Shown piece by piece: positions 23,749 to 33,185 of a stretch of 64,000 nt of DNA. Within the stretch, counting starts at the first letter, position 1, and each line of letters opens with the position of its first letter. The DNA is from Catenovulum sp052056295. GTDB lineage: Bacteria > Pseudomonadota > Gammaproteobacteria > Enterobacterales > Alteromonadaceae. Below the pieces are notes generated by a model. That model saw only the letters and a program-made list of their open reading frames with translations. It was not told the origin of the DNA and ran no database searches. The stretch spans positions 2,294,001 through 2,358,000 of the forward strand of contig NZ_CP182493.1 in the NCBI RefSeq assembly GCF_052056295.1, read 5' to 3'. A program made the position numbers and the translations under genes.

Positions 23749-24243
23749 CTAAAAGCTATTGTCCGGAAAGGTTTTTTTAAACCAGCTATTCAGCATAGCA
23801 AATTCGTATTTAAACTGCTCTTCTGATGGCCGGGTTAAATAATTAGTCGACATGCCCATGTTTTTTAGATTTTCTTCGCCAGCGGCTAACTCATTGCCTG
23901 ATTTATCTAATAGCTGATACGAGAATTTGATCCTTGGTATATAGTGATCTTTGATAATTCTGATCTCATCAAAGTTAAAGCGGGTTTCGCCAGCTAAATC
24001 TAAATCAGTTACCGTCAACTTCAGCGTTTGTCCTTCTGGTAGTTTGGCCGCTCTGTGAGTTAAAAACTTTTCAAAACTGGTAAATACATGTTTTTGAAAA
24101 CCCGAGCGAGTTTGGGTATTACCTTCTTTAATATCCGTATACTCGTTAGGCTCAGACCACTCAACAACTAGCTGGGCGGCATTTAGCATTTGGCTATAAC
24201 TTAAAGTCAAACTGATAACACAGTATTTGAGCAGTTTAATCAT
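23749..24243 (-). CDS. DUF3016 periplasmic protein
   Basis: The 164-aa protein has a signal peptide (IKLLKYCVISLTLSYSQMLNA, cleavage before AQLVVEW). The body matches DUF3016: VVEWSEPNEYTDIKEGNTQTRSGFQKHVFTSFEKFLTHRA, TLKLTVTDLDLAGETRF, IPRIKFSYQLLD and a C-terminal MLNSWFKKTFP. The start at 24243 has gggag 5 nt upstream; a longer frame to 24369 adds a poor N-terminus. Function unknown, a conserved gammaproteobacterial exported protein. Confidence 0.8.
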   Translation of the reverse strand: MIKLLKYCVISLTLSYSQMLNAAQLVVEWSEPNEYTDIKEGNTQTRSGFQKHVFTSFEKFLTHRAAKLPEGQTLKLTVTDLDLAGETRFNFDEIRIIKDHYIPRIKFSYQLLDKSGNELAAGEENLKNMGMSTNYLTRPSEEQFKYEFAMLNSWFKKTFPDNSF

Positions 24244-24283
24244 ATATCTCCCCATTTTTCCGCTGTTCTGATCATATATAGAC

Positions 24284-24676
24284 CTAGGAGTTTGAGTTTT
24301 GTTCCGTATCTGCTGGTTTTTTATTCGTTTTGGCTGGGGCAAAAGAACTTGGCATGACTTCAACGCCAACCCAGCGGCCGAGTTTTACAATCAGTGGAAT
24401 TGTGATTGGCGCAAAAGGTAATACTGCAAAAATGCCCAAACCTATGCCACGCAATACATCTAAAAACTGTTCATTGGCGATGGCGATTTCTTCTTTGCTC
24501 GCTTTGCCTCGTGTACTGCGTTTGTATATTTCGAGCATTTGCCGGGTTTCGGCGCTTTCTTGGCGTAACGCTATTTTAAGCGACAGCATGGCTCGTCTAA
24601 GTTTAAGCTTTTGTGCTGTGCGGTTAATTTTAAGAACACGAACAGGCGCTTTGTGGAAAAGTTTGTACGCTTTCAA
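24284..24676 (-). CDS. small LETM1-like protein
   Basis: The 130-aa protein has a basic helical N-terminal half (VRVLKINRTAQKLKLRRAMLSLKIALRQE) and then EIAIANEQFLDVLRGIGLGIFAVLPFAPITIPLIVKLGRWVGVEVMPSSF. The hydrophobic LPFAPITIPLIVKLGR...MPSSF part resembles the start of the LETM1 ribosome-binding/membrane domain, which is usually much longer. The start is TTG with aggtg upstream. The gene is 41 bp before the DUF3016 gene. The resemblance is from pattern only. Confidence 0.55.
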   Translation of the reverse strand: MKAYKLFHKAPVRVLKINRTAQKLKLRRAMLSLKIALRQESAETRQMLEIYKRSTRGKASKEEIAIANEQFLDVLRGIGLGIFAVLPFAPITIPLIVKLGRWVGVEVMPSSFAPAKTNKKPADTEQNSNS

Positions 24677-24771
24677 AGATAGGCACCTGAGAAATGAGTT
24701 TGAATTAGTTAATTATACTTAATATTAAACAAAGTATGCAGTTAAAAGTGTAAACAAGTCTCAGGGTAATG

Positions 24772-24807
24772 TTTGTATGGTTCTATCCTAGAATAAAACC
24801 ATACAAA
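24772..24807 (-). terminator. hairpin after the RND pump operon
   Basis: TTTGTATGGTT and AACCATACAAA pair as an 11-bp AT-rich stem about 30 bp downstream of the outer-membrane factor gene (minus strand). The U-tract is weak, so this may be an inefficient terminator or a 3' stabilising stem. Confidence 0.45.
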
Positions 24808-24835
24808 TTGATTGTTATAGTCCAACCTTACTCTA

Positions 24836-26242
24836 CTAGAGCAATAGCAGTTGTTGGTCAATTTGCGTGTATTGACCACCAATTGTTTTAAACAAGCTAA
24901 TTTGGTTTTTCAAATAAGCCAATTCGAGTTCGGCTAAACTTTGTTGTTGCGACAACAACAGCTGTTTAAATTCTTGATAAGTCAGTGGGTCTTCTAATCC
25001 TTGAGTTAAGCGTAATTCACTCAATTTTACCTGTTGCTGATAATTATCAACAACCTGTTGCTGCAACTCTAGTTGCTCTGACAAAGCTTGTTGTGCAGAA
25101 AGGCGAGTATTCAGCTCGGTAAATGCGGTTTCAACTACATTCTGGTACTGGATAATTTCAGCCTGTTGCTGCAACTCGGCAATCTGTTGTTGCGCTTGTA
25201 ATCGACCATGATTAAAAATAGGCAAATTCAGCTGCGGCGAAAAGCTCCAAGTTTGTGAGTTGGCATTAAATAAGTCAGATAAATCTTGGCTAGCGAAACC
25301 TAAGCTACTGGTTAAGCTAATGCTCGGGAAAAACGCGGCACGCGCTACACCAATATTTGCATTTGCAGCTTTTATCTTTTGTTCAGCTTCAGCTACATCT
25401 GGGCGTGCGAGCAATACCTGAGATTGAATATTTGCAGGTAATTGTTGCAACTGACTAAGTGAGAATTGCACGGAAATTTTGTGGAGTGCATCTAAATTAC
25501 TATAACCAACTAATTGTTTTAGTTGGTTATATGTTGAAACATTTGTTTGTTGCAGCTGCTTTAAATTAATAGCTATGTTTTGTTGGTTAGACTGAGACTG
25601 GCGATAATCCAAACTTGTGATCAGACCTTGATCATATTGTTTGTGCGCAATCGCAAATTTTTGTTGTGCACTCGCTAACACTTGCTGCTGCAAATCAATT
25701 TTGAACAAACCCGCTTGATAGTCAAAATACAAACTAGCAACTTGTGCCGCCAAACTTTGTTCTAACGTTTTTTGAGCAAATTGACCTGCAGTAAATTGCG
25801 CTAACGCATTTTCTTTTAGATTGCCGATTCGATTAAAAAAATCTAACTCGTAGGCACTAAAACCAACACCTGCCGAATAGCTATTTGAATACTTTGGCAT
25901 AAAGGCCGCGGTTGTAGATGATTGTGAATTCAGTTGGCGTGTACCGGCAGTCGACAAGTTAATATCCGGCAAACTTTTACTTTGTTCAATTTGGTAGTTG
26001 GCTTGTAATTGCTGCAACTGCAAAGCACTGACTTGCAGTGATTTGTTATTGTGCAATGCTAGCGCAATAAGCTGTTGCAGTTGTTTGTCTTGGTAAAAAT
26101 CCTGCCAGTTGACCGTCGAGTACTCATTTGTTTGTTGTGATGTCAGTACACTTGATTGTGGTTGCTGATAATCAGGCGCTAATGAACAAGCAGTTAGCGC
26201 CAATGTGCTAAAGATAAATAAGCTTTTGTGAACTAACTTCAT
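24836..26242 (-). CDS. RND efflux outer-membrane factor lipoprotein (OprM/NodT type)
   Basis: The 468-aa protein has a lipobox ALTAC (Cys about 19) and the two TolC-fold repeats. The motif SLAPDYQQPQ opens the mature protein. YELDFFNRIGNLKENALAQF and ARPDVAEAEQKIKAANANIGVARAAFFPSISLTSSLGF are classic for the OprM/NodT family. It forms the trimeric tunnel through the outer membrane. Its start overlaps the pump gene stop by 4 bp, a mexAB-oprM-like order. Very Gln-rich, as are neighbouring envelope genes. Confidence 0.95.
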   Translation of the reverse strand: MKLVHKSLFIFSTLALTACSLAPDYQQPQSSVLTSQQTNEYSTVNWQDFYQDKQLQQLIALALHNNKSLQVSALQLQQLQANYQIEQSKSLPDINLSTAGTRQLNSQSSTTAAFMPKYSNSYSAGVGFSAYELDFFNRIGNLKENALAQFTAGQFAQKTLEQSLAAQVASLYFDYQAGLFKIDLQQQVLASAQQKFAIAHKQYDQGLITSLDYRQSQSNQQNIAINLKQLQQTNVSTYNQLKQLVGYSNLDALHKISVQFSLSQLQQLPANIQSQVLLARPDVAEAEQKIKAANANIGVARAAFFPSISLTSSLGFASQDLSDLFNANSQTWSFSPQLNLPIFNHGRLQAQQQIAELQQQAEIIQYQNVVETAFTELNTRLSAQQALSEQLELQQQVVDNYQQQVKLSELRLTQGLEDPLTYQEFKQLLLSQQQSLAELELAYLKNQISLFKTIGGQYTQIDQQLLLL

Positions 26243-29200
26243 ACTTTGTCACCTGTACTCTTGGTTAATTTAGCTGACAATTTAAATACAACTACAAAAA
26301 ATACCGGCACAAAAAATATTGCTAGTACAGTGGCTGAGAACATGCCACCAAACACACCTGTACCTATGGCATTTTGGCTACCAGAGCCGGCTCCTGTGCT
26401 TAATACCAGCGGTGTTACACCTAACATAAATGCTAATGATGTCATTAATATCGGGCGTAAACGTAAACGGGCAGCTTCTATAGTTGCGTCAATTAACCCC
26501 ATGCCTTTTTCTTCATATAAAGCGCGGGCAAATTCAACAATTAAAATGGCATTTTTTGAGGCTAAACCTATGGTGGTTAATAAACCAACTTGGAAATAAA
26601 CATCGTTGCTGAGGCTACGTGCAAGTGCAAAACAAACAGCACCCAACACACCGAGCGGCACAACTAACATGACAGAAAATGGCACACTCCAGCTTTCGTA
26701 CAACGCAGCCAAACATAAAAACACAATTAGGATAGATAATGCATAGAGCATAGGTGCTTGTGCGCCAGATTGTTTTTCTTGCAACGACATGCCAGACCAC
26801 TCAAAACCTATGCCTTTTGGTAGCTTAGCTGCGTGTTCTGCCATAGCTTGCATCGCATCACCTGTACTCATACCAGGAGCCGCTTGGCCCAAAATTTGTA
26901 GCGATGATACGCCATTGTAGCGTTCTAGTTTGGTTGGGCCATGCATCCAACGTGCGCTACTAAAGGCACTAAAGGGCACCATTTCCCCTAGGTTATTGCG
27001 CACGTACCAATGTTTGATATCCTCTGGCATCATACGATAAGGCGCATCAGCTTGAACATAAACACGTTTAACCCGGCCATTGTCGACAAAGTCGTTGACA
27101 TAGTTGGAAGCCCAGGCCGTGGTAAATGTTTCATTGATGTCAGATAACGACAAACCTAATGCCAGCGCTTTTTGCTGATCTATATCTATTTTAAATTGCG
27201 CTGTGTCTTCTTGTCCGTTAGGACGAACCGCCATTAAACGAGGATCTTGTGCGGCCATGCCTAACAATTGATTGCGCGCATTTAATAAAGCTTCGTGGCC
27301 TAATCCGGCTAAATCTTGCAATTGGAAATTAAAGCCTGAAGCTGTGCCTAATTGACTGATTGCCGGTGGTACAAATGCGAAAACAAAAGCTTCTTTTAAC
27401 TGCGAAAAATAACCCATGGCGCGACCTGCAACAGCCTGAACATGCTGTTGATCTTCAGTTCTTTCATCCCAGTCTTTTAATCGGACAAAAGCAATACCAC
27501 TATTCTGGCCTCGACCACTAAAACTAAAACCAATAACAGAGAAAACCGATTCAACATTGTCTGCTTCGTTTTCTAGGTAATATTGCTCAACTGAGTTCAT
27601 AACTTCTGCTGAACGTTGCTGACTTGCACCTTGTGGTAAGGTCATTTGGGTAAACATTATGCCTTGGTCTTCATCAGGTAAAAATGATGTTGGCATGCGC
27701 GAAAACAAAAAGGCTAAACCACCAAGCAAGACTAAATAAATCAGCATATAACGGCCGGTTTTAGCTAAAATTTTCTGCAAAGCGTTTTTGTAACCTGTGG
27801 TTGAACTGTCGACTTTGCGGTTAAACCAAGCAAAAAAGCCGCGCTGTGGTTTGTTAGTATGTTCAACTGGCTTCAACATAGTTGCACATAGGGCAGGGGT
27901 TAAAATCAAGGCGACTATCACGGATAACACCATAGATGAAACTATTGTGATAGAAAACTGACGATAAATAACGCCAGTTGACCCACCAAAAAAGGCCATA
28001 GGTACAAATACAGCTGACAAAACTAACCCTATACCAATAAGCGCACTGGTAATTTGCGCCATAGATTTTTTGGTAGCTTCTTTTGGTGATAAACCTTCTT
28101 CGTGCATAACACGTTCAACGTTTTCAACAACCACTATGGCGTCGTCGACTAACAAACCTATCGCCAACACCATGCCAAACATAGTTAAGGTATTGATTGA
28201 ATAACCAAATGCCCAAATAACCGCAAAGGTGCCGCATAACACCACAGGCACAGCAATTGTTGGAATAAGCGTGGCTCTAAAGTTTTGTAAGAATAAATAC
28301 ATTACAAAAAACACCAACAAAATCGCTTCAATTAAGGTTTGCACAACACCCATAATCGATAGTTTGACAAAGGGGGTAGTGTCGTATGGGTAAACTACTT
28401 CGAGCCCTTGTGGGAATAAGTCATGTAAGTCATCCATGCGTGCACGTATAGCTGCGGCTGTATCTAAAGCGTTGGCACCAGAAGCTAAACTCACGCCTAA
28501 ACCACTTGCTGCTTGGTTATTGTATTCAGTTAGGAATTGATAATTTTCGCCACCTAGCTCGACGCGTGCGATATCTTTCATGCGGATAGTTGAACCGTCT
28601 TCAGCAACTTTGACAAAAATATTGGCAAATTCTTCAGCTGTAGTTAAACCTGTTTCAACTATTATACTGGCGTTAATTTGTTGCCCAGCAACTGTTGGCG
28701 AGCCACCTATTTCACCGGCTGCAATTTGCGCATTTTGTGCCCGAATAGCAGAGACAACATCCGCCGTGGTTAACGCGTATTGCGTCATTTTTTCTGGGTT
28801 GATCCAAATACGCATTGCATATTGTGAGCCGAAAAAGTTAACTTGGCCGACCCCACTCACACGGCTGATTTGGTCTTGAATATTCGCTGCAACAAAGTCG
28901 GAAATATCTGTTCTATCCATACTGCCATCAGTTGAATAAAAACCTAATACCATTAAAAAGCCAGAAGTTGACTTACTCACAGCTATACCGTTTTGTTGCA
29001 CAACTTGTGGTAATAAAGGTGTGGCTCTTTGCAATTTATTTTGCACTTGAACTTGTGCTATATCTGGATCTGTTCCTGCTTTAAACGTTAAGGTGATACT
29101 GGCATTACCAGCCGAATCTGAGCTTGCGCTCATATATTCAACGTTATCTATACCGGTTAAGCTTTGTTCAATTACTTGGACAACTGTGTCTTGTACAACT

Positions 29201-29364
29201 TGGCTAGATGCACCAGGGTAGGATGCATTTATTGACACAGATGGTGGTGCAACATTTGGGTACTGAGCAACCGGCAATTGCAGTATAGATAACACCCCAG
29301 CGAGCATTATCAATATCGCAATTACCCATGCGAGAATTGGACGTTCGATAAATGTTTTAGCCAT
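26239..29364 (-). CDS. acrB: RND multidrug efflux pump, AcrB/MexB (HAE-1) type
   Basis: The 1041-aa inner-membrane pump begins MAKTFIERPILAWVIAILIMLAGVLSI. GLLVDDAIVVVENVERVMHEEG contains the paired Asp of the proton relay. FFGGSTGVIYRQFSIT, PTSFLPDEDQG and the C-terminal GVTPLVLSTGAGSGSQNAIGTGVFGGM are all HAE-1 signatures. Length is that of full AcrB/MexB. It exports hydrophobic drugs, bile-type compounds or solvents; specificity cannot be read. Part of acrA-acrB-oprM. The symbol is by family, not proven orthology. Confidence 0.95.
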   Translation of the reverse strand: MAKTFIERPILAWVIAILIMLAGVLSILQLPVAQYPNVAPPSVSINASYPGASSQVVQDTVVQVIEQSLTGIDNVEYMSASSDSAGNASITLTFKAGTDPDIAQVQVQNKLQRATPLLPQVVQQNGIAVSKSTSGFLMVLGFYSTDGSMDRTDISDFVAANIQDQISRVSGVGQVNFFGSQYAMRIWINPEKMTQYALTTADVVSAIRAQNAQIAAGEIGGSPTVAGQQINASIIVETGLTTAEEFANIFVKVAEDGSTIRMKDIARVELGGENYQFLTEYNNQAASGLGVSLASGANALDTAAAIRARMDDLHDLFPQGLEVVYPYDTTPFVKLSIMGVVQTLIEAILLVFFVMYLFLQNFRATLIPTIAVPVVLCGTFAVIWAFGYSINTLTMFGMVLAIGLLVDDAIVVVENVERVMHEEGLSPKEATKKSMAQITSALIGIGLVLSAVFVPMAFFGGSTGVIYRQFSITIVSSMVLSVIVALILTPALCATMLKPVEHTNKPQRGFFAWFNRKVDSSTTGYKNALQKILAKTGRYMLIYLVLLGGLAFLFSRMPTSFLPDEDQGIMFTQMTLPQGASQQRSAEVMNSVEQYYLENEADNVESVFSVIGFSFSGRGQNSGIAFVRLKDWDERTEDQQHVQAVAGRAMGYFSQLKEAFVFAFVPPAISQLGTASGFNFQLQDLAGLGHEALLNARNQLLGMAAQDPRLMAVRPNGQEDTAQFKIDIDQQKALALGLSLSDINETFTTAWASNYVNDFVDNGRVKRVYVQADAPYRMMPEDIKHWYVRNNLGEMVPFSAFSSARWMHGPTKLERYNGVSSLQILGQAAPGMSTGDAMQAMAEHAAKLPKGIGFEWSGMSLQEKQSGAQAPMLYALSILIVFLCLAALYESWSVPFSVMLVVPLGVLGAVCFALARSLSNDVYFQVGLLTTIGLASKNAILIVEFARALYEEKGMGLIDATIEAARLRLRPILMTSLAFMLGVTPLVLSTGAGSGSQNAIGTGVFGGMFSATVLAIFFVPVFFVVVFKLSAKLTKSTGDKV

Positions 29365-29367
29365 GAA

Positions 29368-30501
29368 TTATTCTGCCTGCTGGGTTGTAATACTTGGGTT
29401 TACTTGAGCATTCGGCGCAATTTTTTGTAAGCCAGTTAAAATTACTTGGTCACCGGCTGTTAATCCCGAGGTAACTAACCAGTTGTCTGCAAATGAGCGA
29501 CCAATGCTGACAGCCTTGACTGCAACTTTATTGTCTGCGGTAACCACATAAGCAGATGCTTGGCCTTTACGGCCTATCATTATCGCCTTTTGCGGAACTA
29601 AGATAGAGTTTGCCCTTGTCGCTTGAATTAACTTAATATTGGCAAACATGCCAGGCAATAAAGACTTATCTGGGTTGGCAAATTCACTGCGAATTGTCAC
29701 TGTATCTGTGGTTGGGTTAACTTGAACTTCGTTAAATAAAATTTCACCAATATGTTGTTGGCCGTTTAACTGCAATACGGCTTTGGCGGCATTTGCATTC
29801 AACTCTCCGCTGTTGATTTGCTGTTGAAGTTTGCCTAGCTCAGAGCTTGCTTGCACCATATCAAAATAAATAGGATCAAGCTGAGTAATAGTCGCTAAAC
29901 TTGCTGTTTGGCCTGCGCTAACTAATGCACCTTCAGTGATGTTTGATTTACTGATTTTCCCAGATATTGGCGCTAATACTTTGGTATAAGCCAAATCGAC
30001 ACTTGCTTTGTGCAATGTTGCTTTGTTCATTGCGACTTGCGCTTCAAGTGCTTGGTAATTGGCTTGTGCTTGATCTAAGGTTTGTTGGCTAACAGCTTTA
30101 TCTGCAATTAAAGCTTGGTAGCGCTTTAACTCAGCACGTGCCGTGGTTAAGTTGGCTAGGGTACGGCTAAGCTCAGCTTTAGCACTTTGATAATTGGCTT
30201 GGTAAACCGCATCATCAATTTGATATAAAGTTTGCCCGGCTTCTACGTAACTACCTTCTGCAAAATTTCGCTGTTGCACTATGCCTGTTACTTGAGGCCT
30301 TACTTCTGCAACTTTAAAAGCGACTGCTCGCGCCGGCAATTCTTCAACAATTTCAACTTGTTGGCTAATAAGCTCAAGTGCGTCAACTTGTTGCGGTGGC
30401 ATAGCCATAGGTGCTTGTTGTGACTGTTCGTCAGATTGGCAAGCCGTTAACGCCAAAATAAATCCTGGCACTAACATCAAAGCTTTTAAATTTAGCTGCA
30501 T
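29368..30501 (-). CDS. acrA: RND periplasmic adaptor (AcrA/MexA type) lipoprotein
   Basis: The 377-aa protein has a lipobox ALTAC (Cys about 21), the lipoyl halves EVRPQVTGIVQQRNFAEGSYVEAGQ and VLAPISGKISKSNITEGALVSAGQ, an alpha-hairpin between them, and the C-terminal beta-barrel and membrane-proximal domains (FANPDKSLLPGMFANIKL, VLTGLQKIAPNAQV). It bridges pump and outer-membrane channel. First gene of the operon; its start is followed by a 3-bp gap to acrB at the far end. A TetR-type operator lies just upstream. Confidence 0.95.
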   Translation of the reverse strand: MQLNLKALMLVPGFILALTACQSDEQSQQAPMAMPPQQVDALELISQQVEIVEELPARAVAFKVAEVRPQVTGIVQQRNFAEGSYVEAGQTLYQIDDAVYQANYQSAKAELSRTLANLTTARAELKRYQALIADKAVSQQTLDQAQANYQALEAQVAMNKATLHKASVDLAYTKVLAPISGKISKSNITEGALVSAGQTASLATITQLDPIYFDMVQASSELGKLQQQINSGELNANAAKAVLQLNGQQHIGEILFNEVQVNPTTDTVTIRSEFANPDKSLLPGMFANIKLIQATRANSILVPQKAIMIGRKGQASAYVVTADNKVAVKAVSIGRSFADNWLVTSGLTAGDQVILTGLQKIAPNAQVNPSITTQQAE

Positions 30502-30517
30502 AATATCCTCATGAAAT

Positions 30518-30539
30518 AAACATTCATACGTGTATGTTT
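30518..30539. promoter_or_regulatory. TetR/AcrR-type operator
   Basis: AAACATtCAtacgTGtATGTTT is an imperfect 22-bp palindrome 17 bp upstream of acrA, in the divergent acrA/acrR region. It resembles the E. coli AcrR operator, which also has TACAT/ATGTA arms. It probably serves autoregulation and pump repression. Confidence 0.65.
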
Positions 30540-30685
30540 GTTGTATTCTAGAATGGAATTGGTTAGAATTTCAACCGTTATTTTCGATTCGTTGACCAAC
30601 AATTGCTGCAGCTAATATAGATAACCTTAGCAGATAGTGCAGATTTTGAGTTAGGCTAGGCGAACAAAGTAGGGGTGGTACAACT

Positions 30686-31324
30686 ATGGTTAGAAAAACA
30701 AAAGAAGAAACGCTGGCAACCCGTAACCAATTATTGGACGCCGCAGAAGACGTTTTTTATACAAAAGGTTATGCACAAACAACGCTAATGGATGTTGCTA
30801 ACCACTGTGGTATGACGCGTGGGGCTATTTATTGGCATTTTAAAAACAAGGTTGATCTGTTTGAGGCTATGGTTGAGCGTGTACGTACTCCACTGGATGC
30901 ATTAGCTGAAGAACCTGCCGACGACAATGAATTTGATCCCTTGAACAAGATGCGCGAATTTTCCATCAAGTTTTTAAAAGATGTGTTTCACGATGAACAA
31001 AAGCGCCGGGTTTTTACTATCTTATTCCATAGATTTGAAATGAATGGCTCAGTGCCTGAACTAGAACTAAGGCAGCAACAAGCCTTTTGTGAATGCACTG
31101 ACAGAATTGAGCGTGGTTTAAAAAATGCGGTCAATAAAGGTCAATTACCTCAAGACTTAGACACTAAAAAAGCTGCGTTAATTAAACATGGTTATTTTGC
31201 CGGATTGATGAACAACTGGTTATTTATGCCTGAAGCTTTTAGCTTAGAGGAAATGGCAGAGAGTGTTGTTGATAATTATATTTTTATGCTTAAACAAAGC
31301 CCATTTTTACGGGTAAAAAAATAA
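30686..31324 (+). CDS. acrR: TetR-family repressor of the RND pump (AcrR-like)
   Basis: The 212-aa protein has an N-terminal TetR DNA-binding domain: TRNQLLDAAEDVFYTKGYAQTTLMDVANHCGMTRGAIYWHFKNKVDLFEAM, essentially the AcrR consensus. The C-terminal ligand domain has PLNKMREFSIKFLKDVFHDEQKRRVFTILFHRFE as in AcrR/TtgR. It is divergent from the acrA operon with an operator between. An intrinsic terminator follows. Confidence 0.93.
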   Translation: MVRKTKEETLATRNQLLDAAEDVFYTKGYAQTTLMDVANHCGMTRGAIYWHFKNKVDLFEAMVERVRTPLDALAEEPADDNEFDPLNKMREFSIKFLKDVFHDEQKRRVFTILFHRFEMNGSVPELELRQQQAFCECTDRIERGLKNAVNKGQLPQDLDTKKAALIKHGYFAGLMNNWLFMPEAFSLEEMAESVVDNYIFMLKQSPFLRVKK

Positions 31325-31346
31325 CTTTTTTATGCTGCATAAAAAC

Positions 31347-31379
31347 AAAAAAGCCGCTGTATCCTACAGCGGCTTTTTA
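31347..31379. terminator. bidirectional intrinsic terminator (acrR / amtB)
   Basis: AAAAAAGCCGCTGTA and TACAGCGGCTTTTT form a perfect GC stem with A and T tracts on both sides, between convergent acrR and amtB. Confidence 0.9.
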
Positions 31380-31412
31380 CATTGGGTAAGGATATTCTAA
31401 CTAAGGGCTAAA

Positions 31413-32678
31413 TTATTTAGCAGACTTAGTGAACTCTGGGTAAGCTTCGATACCACATTCAGCGATATCAACACCTTCATACTCTTCTTCTTCAGTTACA
31501 CGTAAACCGATAACTGTTTTGATGATAATCCAAGTAATGAATGATGCTGCAAATACCCATACAAAGATAACGATTGCACCGAACAATTGGTCACCGAAGT
31601 TAGCACCGTCATTTGTAACTGGTACTAATAATAAACCTAATAAACCTACAACACCGTGGACAGAGATAGCACCAACTGGATCGTCGATTTTAAGTTTATC
31701 TAAACCAATGATTGAGAATACAACTAATACACCACCGATTGCACCGAAGATAGTTGCTTCTAATGCGCTAGGGGTAGAAGGCTCTGCAGTGATAGCAACT
31801 AAACCTGCTAATGCACCGTTTAATGCCATAGTTAAATCAGCTTTCTTGAATAAGATACGAGCTGTAATTAATGCTGCTACAACACCACCAGCTGCTGCTG
31901 CGTTAGTATTTAAGAATACCATTGCAACTGAGTTAGCGTTTGCGATATCACCTAATTTAAGAACAGAACCGCCGTTGAAACCGAACCAGCCCATCCATAA
32001 GATGAAAGTACCTAAAGTAGCCATTGGTAAGTTACAACCCGGGATTGCGTTTACGCGACCGTCAGCTGTGTATTTACCTTTACGTGCACCTAAAAGTAAA
32101 ACACCTGCTAAAGCTGCTGCAGCACCCGCCATATGAACGATACCAGAACCAGCGAAGTCAGAGAAATCGCCTAAACCGAACATACCGAATACTTCGTTAC
32201 CGCCCCAAGTCCAGCTACCTTCCATTGGGTAGATGAAACCAGTCATAACAACTGCGAAAGCTAAGAAAGCCCAAAGCTTCATACGCTCAGCAACTGCACC
32301 AGAAACGATTGACATTGCTGTAGCTACGAAAACAACTTGGAAGAAGAAATCAGAAGCACCTGAGTAAATTGATCCACCTTCAAAACCGTCTTCACGTGCA
32401 GCGAAGTCACCTAAAGTAGCTGCTACGTCTACGTCTTGAATACCTGTTAAGAAGTATTCGCCGCCGTACATGATTGCGTAACCAGATACTAAGTACATGA
32501 TACAAGAGATCGCAAATAACGCGACGTTCTTAGTCAAGATTTCAGTTGTGTTTTTAGCGCGTACTAGACCCGCTTCTAACATTGCAAAACCCGCGGCCAT
32601 CCACATTACCAATGCACCGCAGACTAGGAAATAGAAAGTATCCATTGCGTACTGCAAGTGAAATACGTTGTTTTCCAT
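31413..32678 (-). CDS. amtB: ammonium transporter
   Basis: The 421-aa inner-membrane ammonium channel has about 11 hydrophobic helices. It contains GAAAALAGVLLLGARKGKY, WMGWFGFNGGSVL and the pore segments with the conserved His pair (SGIVHMAGAAAA; ISVHGVVGLLGLLLV). It begins MENNVFHLQYAMDTFYFLVCGALVMWMAAGFAMLEAGLVRAKN. The leader reads aggagactacaATGG. It forms an operon with glnK (43-bp gap, glnK first), the standard pair in which GlnK blocks the channel when nitrogen is plentiful. Confidence 0.98.
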   Translation of the reverse strand: MENNVFHLQYAMDTFYFLVCGALVMWMAAGFAMLEAGLVRAKNTTEILTKNVALFAISCIMYLVSGYAIMYGGEYFLTGIQDVDVAATLGDFAAREDGFEGGSIYSGASDFFFQVVFVATAMSIVSGAVAERMKLWAFLAFAVVMTGFIYPMEGSWTWGGNEVFGMFGLGDFSDFAGSGIVHMAGAAAALAGVLLLGARKGKYTADGRVNAIPGCNLPMATLGTFILWMGWFGFNGGSVLKLGDIANANSVAMVFLNTNAAAAGGVVAALITARILFKKADLTMALNGALAGLVAITAEPSTPSALEATIFGAIGGVLVVFSIIGLDKLKIDDPVGAISVHGVVGLLGLLLVPVTNDGANFGDQLFGAIVIFVWVFAASFITWIIIKTVIGLRVTEEEEYEGVDIAECGIEAYPEFTKSAK

Positions 32679-32721
32679 TGTAGTCTCCTAAATAGTTTTA
32701 AAATTTATTAAAAAAGGATAA

Positions 32722-33060
32722 TTAGATGGCTGAATCGCCAGTTTCACCAGTACGGATTCGAATACATTGTTCTAAGTCGTAAACGAATATTTTACCGTCA
32801 CCGATTTTGCCAGTTTTAGCTGCGCCGCTGATTGCTTCAATTAAGCGCTCAACATTGTCATCTTGTGTGGCAATTTCTAATTTAACTTTAGGTAGGAAAT
32901 CTACTTGATATTCCGCACCACGATATAATTCAGTATGACCTTTTTGACGACCAAACCCTTTGACTTCGGTAACAGTTAAACCTTCGATACCGATTTCAGA
33001 AATGGCTTCACGGACGTCATCCAGTTTGAATGGTTTGATGATCGCACTTACCAGTTTCAT
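32722..33060 (-). CDS. glnK: P-II nitrogen regulatory protein
   Basis: The 112-aa trimeric signal protein has the T-loop YRGAEYQVDFLPK with the uridylylation Tyr51 intact. KPFKLDDVREAISEIGIEGLTVTEVKGFGRQKGH and IGDGKIFVYDLEQCIRIRTGE are the family signatures. Because it precedes amtB and has a sigma-54 promoter and NtrC site, GlnK rather than GlnB is the better name. Expected to bind AmtB and also GlnE and NtrB. Confidence 0.96.
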   Translation of the reverse strand: MKLVSAIIKPFKLDDVREAISEIGIEGLTVTEVKGFGRQKGHTELYRGAEYQVDFLPKVKLEIATQDDNVERLIEAISGAAKTGKIGDGKIFVYDLEQCIRIRTGETGDSAI

Positions 33061-33106
33061 AGCGATATGCTCCTAAGTATGTTTATTGAAATGGCTTTGT
33101 CCTACT

Positions 33107-33123
33107 TACAATCCTTGTGCCAA
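33107..33123 (-). promoter_or_regulatory. sigma-54 promoter of glnK-amtB
   Basis: The minus strand reads TTGGCACAAGGATTGTA. The -24 TGGCAC is perfect and the 10-nt spacing to the -12 is correct, but the -12 dinucleotide is GT instead of GC. It is 47 bp before glnK. Confidence 0.75.
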
Positions 33124-33185
33124 AGTTTAAAAGTTTAATTAAAACAATGGCTTGAAATAAACTGTGAACTGTTTAACAATTTGTT

